This document shows positions 5,098-5,554 of a DNA stretch of 5,554 nucleotides, in pieces. Within the stretch, counting starts at the first letter, position 1, and each line of letters begins with the position of its first letter. The notes beneath the pieces were generated by a model that made no database searches, was not told the origin of the DNA, and saw only the letters and a list, made by a program, of their open reading frames with translations. The stretch is from Acidimicrobiia bacterium (lineage in GTDB: Bacteria > Actinomycetota > Acidimicrobiia > Spongiisociales > SHLN01), in assembly GCA_004283105.1 (NCBI GenBank), contig SHLN01000174.1, positions 1 to 5,554 on the forward strand, in the 5' to 3' direction. The translations under genes and the position numbers were made by a program.

Positions 5098-5132
5098 GGT
5101 GGCCGGTGACCGGCGACCGGTGACCGGTGACA
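5098..5132. repeat. Array of five 7-bp repeats, consensus GGTGACC
   Basis: Five heptamers in phase: GGTGGCC, GGTGACC, GGCGACC, GGTGACC, GGTGACA. The unit is close to self-complementary (GGTnACC) and creates ACCGGT palindromes at the junctions. The array runs directly into the stem of the 5131-5159 hairpin. It is out of phase with the GTTSCTR array upstream, so the two arose separately. Confidence 0.85.
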
Positions 5133-5159
5133 ACGCCTAGGCCGCAGGCCTAGGCGTTG
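5131..5159. terminator. 13-bp perfect hairpin between convergent genes
   Basis: CAACGCCTAGGCC (5131-5143) pairs perfectly with GGCCTAGGCGTTG (5147-5159) around GCA. It lies between the plus-strand phosphodiesterase gene and the minus-strand membrane-protein gene and, being symmetric, can serve both. Neither side has a U-tract, as is common for hairpins at actinobacterial 3' ends. The last two sense codons and the stop of the minus-strand gene (5150-5152) lie inside the stem. Confidence 0.7.
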
Positions 5160-5479
5160 AAGAACCAATACCACGAGCCCGCCGCGATGACGCCGAAGAA
5201 GAACGCGGCTTTGAACGCGCTCTTGGCGACTCCGTAGAAGAAGCCGACGATGGCGAGGAGGCCGACGATGACGAGAAGGGCCGTGAACACCGGGTTGCTG
5301 CTCGCCACGTCGAGGAACTCGCTCGGGATGCGGTCGACGACCGAGTCGGGCAGCCGGTCAATGATCTCGTCCGGCAGGGTCTCGAGGCCTTCGTTGCGAA
5401 TCTGATCGATGATGCCGGGCGGCAGATCTTCGACGACTTCCGGGGGAAGCTCGTCGATGAGGTCGGTGAAGGTTTCCAT
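5150..5479 (-). CDS. Octapeptide-repeat protein with two C-terminal membrane segments (109 aa)
   Basis: I do not recognise this family. Residues 11-58 form six consecutive octads with consensus [LI]-P-[PD]-x-[VI]-[VIL]-[DE]-x; the third (27-34) is degenerate and lacks the proline. This acidic, proline-paced part is followed by two hydrophobic segments, about 64-83 and 88-107, joined by a short basic turn (Lys86, Lys90), ending YWFFNA. The basic turn suggests a cytoplasmic hairpin loop, which would put the repeat domain outside; this is tentative. The ATG at 5479 is preferred over the upstream in-frame one (5545) because the repeat domain starts directly after it and a TAGCCT box sits 7 nt upstream. 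No Shine-Dalgarno is visible. An overlapping ORF in another frame (5137-5538) is Ser/Arg-rich and is a shadow. The ordered residue pattern makes a real gene likely. Confidence 0.82.
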   Translation of the reverse strand: METFTDLIDELPPEVVEDLPPGIIDQIRNEGLETLPDEIIDRLPDSVVDRIPSEFLDVASSNPVFTALLVIVGLLAIVGFFYGVAKSAFKAAFFFGVIAAGSWYWFFNA

Positions 5480-5486
5480 GGCGGCG

Positions 5487-5492
5487 AGGCTA
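5487..5492 (-). promoter_or_regulatory. Putative -10 box of the octad-repeat gene, leaderless layout
   Basis: The minus strand reads TAGCCT, then 7 nt, then the ATG at 5479. The spacing puts the transcription start on the start codon, and no Shine-Dalgarno intervenes. No good -35 is visible at 16-18 nt upstream. It supports the shorter start for this gene: the longer ORF would place this promoter inside its own coding sequence. Confidence 0.4.
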
Positions 5493-5554
5493 GCGACGGT
5501 TCCCAACAACGAGGCGCGCCCCGGGGCGAACGCGGCACCGGGCACGTGGCAGCA

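Noticed and set aside
5137..5538. Alternative minus-strand ORF of 133 codons overlapping the octad gene
   Set aside because: Ser/Arg/Pro-rich and patternless, while the other frame shows ordered octads and membrane helices.

Overview
This is a gene-dense, high-GC window carrying seven protein genes. High GC, long spurious antisense ORFs, short intergenic gaps and several TAnnnT -10-like boxes placed 6-8 nt before ATG codons (a leaderless layout) all suggest an actinobacterium, possibly an uncultured Acidimicrobiia-like lineage. The phylum is an inference; no rRNA or marker gene is present to settle it.

Layout. Positions 1-41 (minus strand) hold the first codons of a divergent gene that looks like a LOG-family Rossmann protein. 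An 84-bp array of twelve in-register 7-bp repeats (61-144) and about 250 bp of gene-free DNA follow. Next come tldD (398-1837) and tldE/pmbA (1834-3162), overlapping by ATGA; they encode the catalytic and non-catalytic halves of the TldD/TldE metalloprotease. After a small hairpin comes a gene with a good Shine-Dalgarno for a 71-aa amphipathic heptad-repeat protein (3222-3437), then a strong hairpin with a UUCG loop (3457-3486). Two fluC/crcB fluoride-channel genes follow (about 3499-3846 and 3843-4202), again overlapping by ATGA, then a cytoplasmic glycerophosphodiester phosphodiesterase (4212-5000). The convergent intergenic region (5001-5149) holds two more 7-bp repeat arrays and a 13-bp-stem hairpin. 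A minus-strand gene (5150-5479) encodes a 109-aa protein with six consecutive octapeptide repeats and two C-terminal membrane segments.

How the genes fit together. Two neighbouring paralogous pairs, TldD/TldE and FluC/FluC, each make heteromers and are each joined by a stop/start overlap. The two FluC chains have opposite predicted membrane orientation by the positive-inside rule. The UgpQ-type phosphodiesterase would recycle lipid headgroups; no functional link to the fluoride channel is evident. The small heptad protein and the octad-repeat membrane protein are unassigned.

Points most worth a second look: the 7-bp repeat arrays confined to both intergenic regions; the absence of any ATG, GTG or TTG start for the first fluC despite an intact N-terminal helix, with a strong hairpin just upstream; the recurrent TAGnnT-(6-8 nt)-ATG layout; and the octad-repeat membrane protein whose stop codon lies inside its own terminator-like hairpin.
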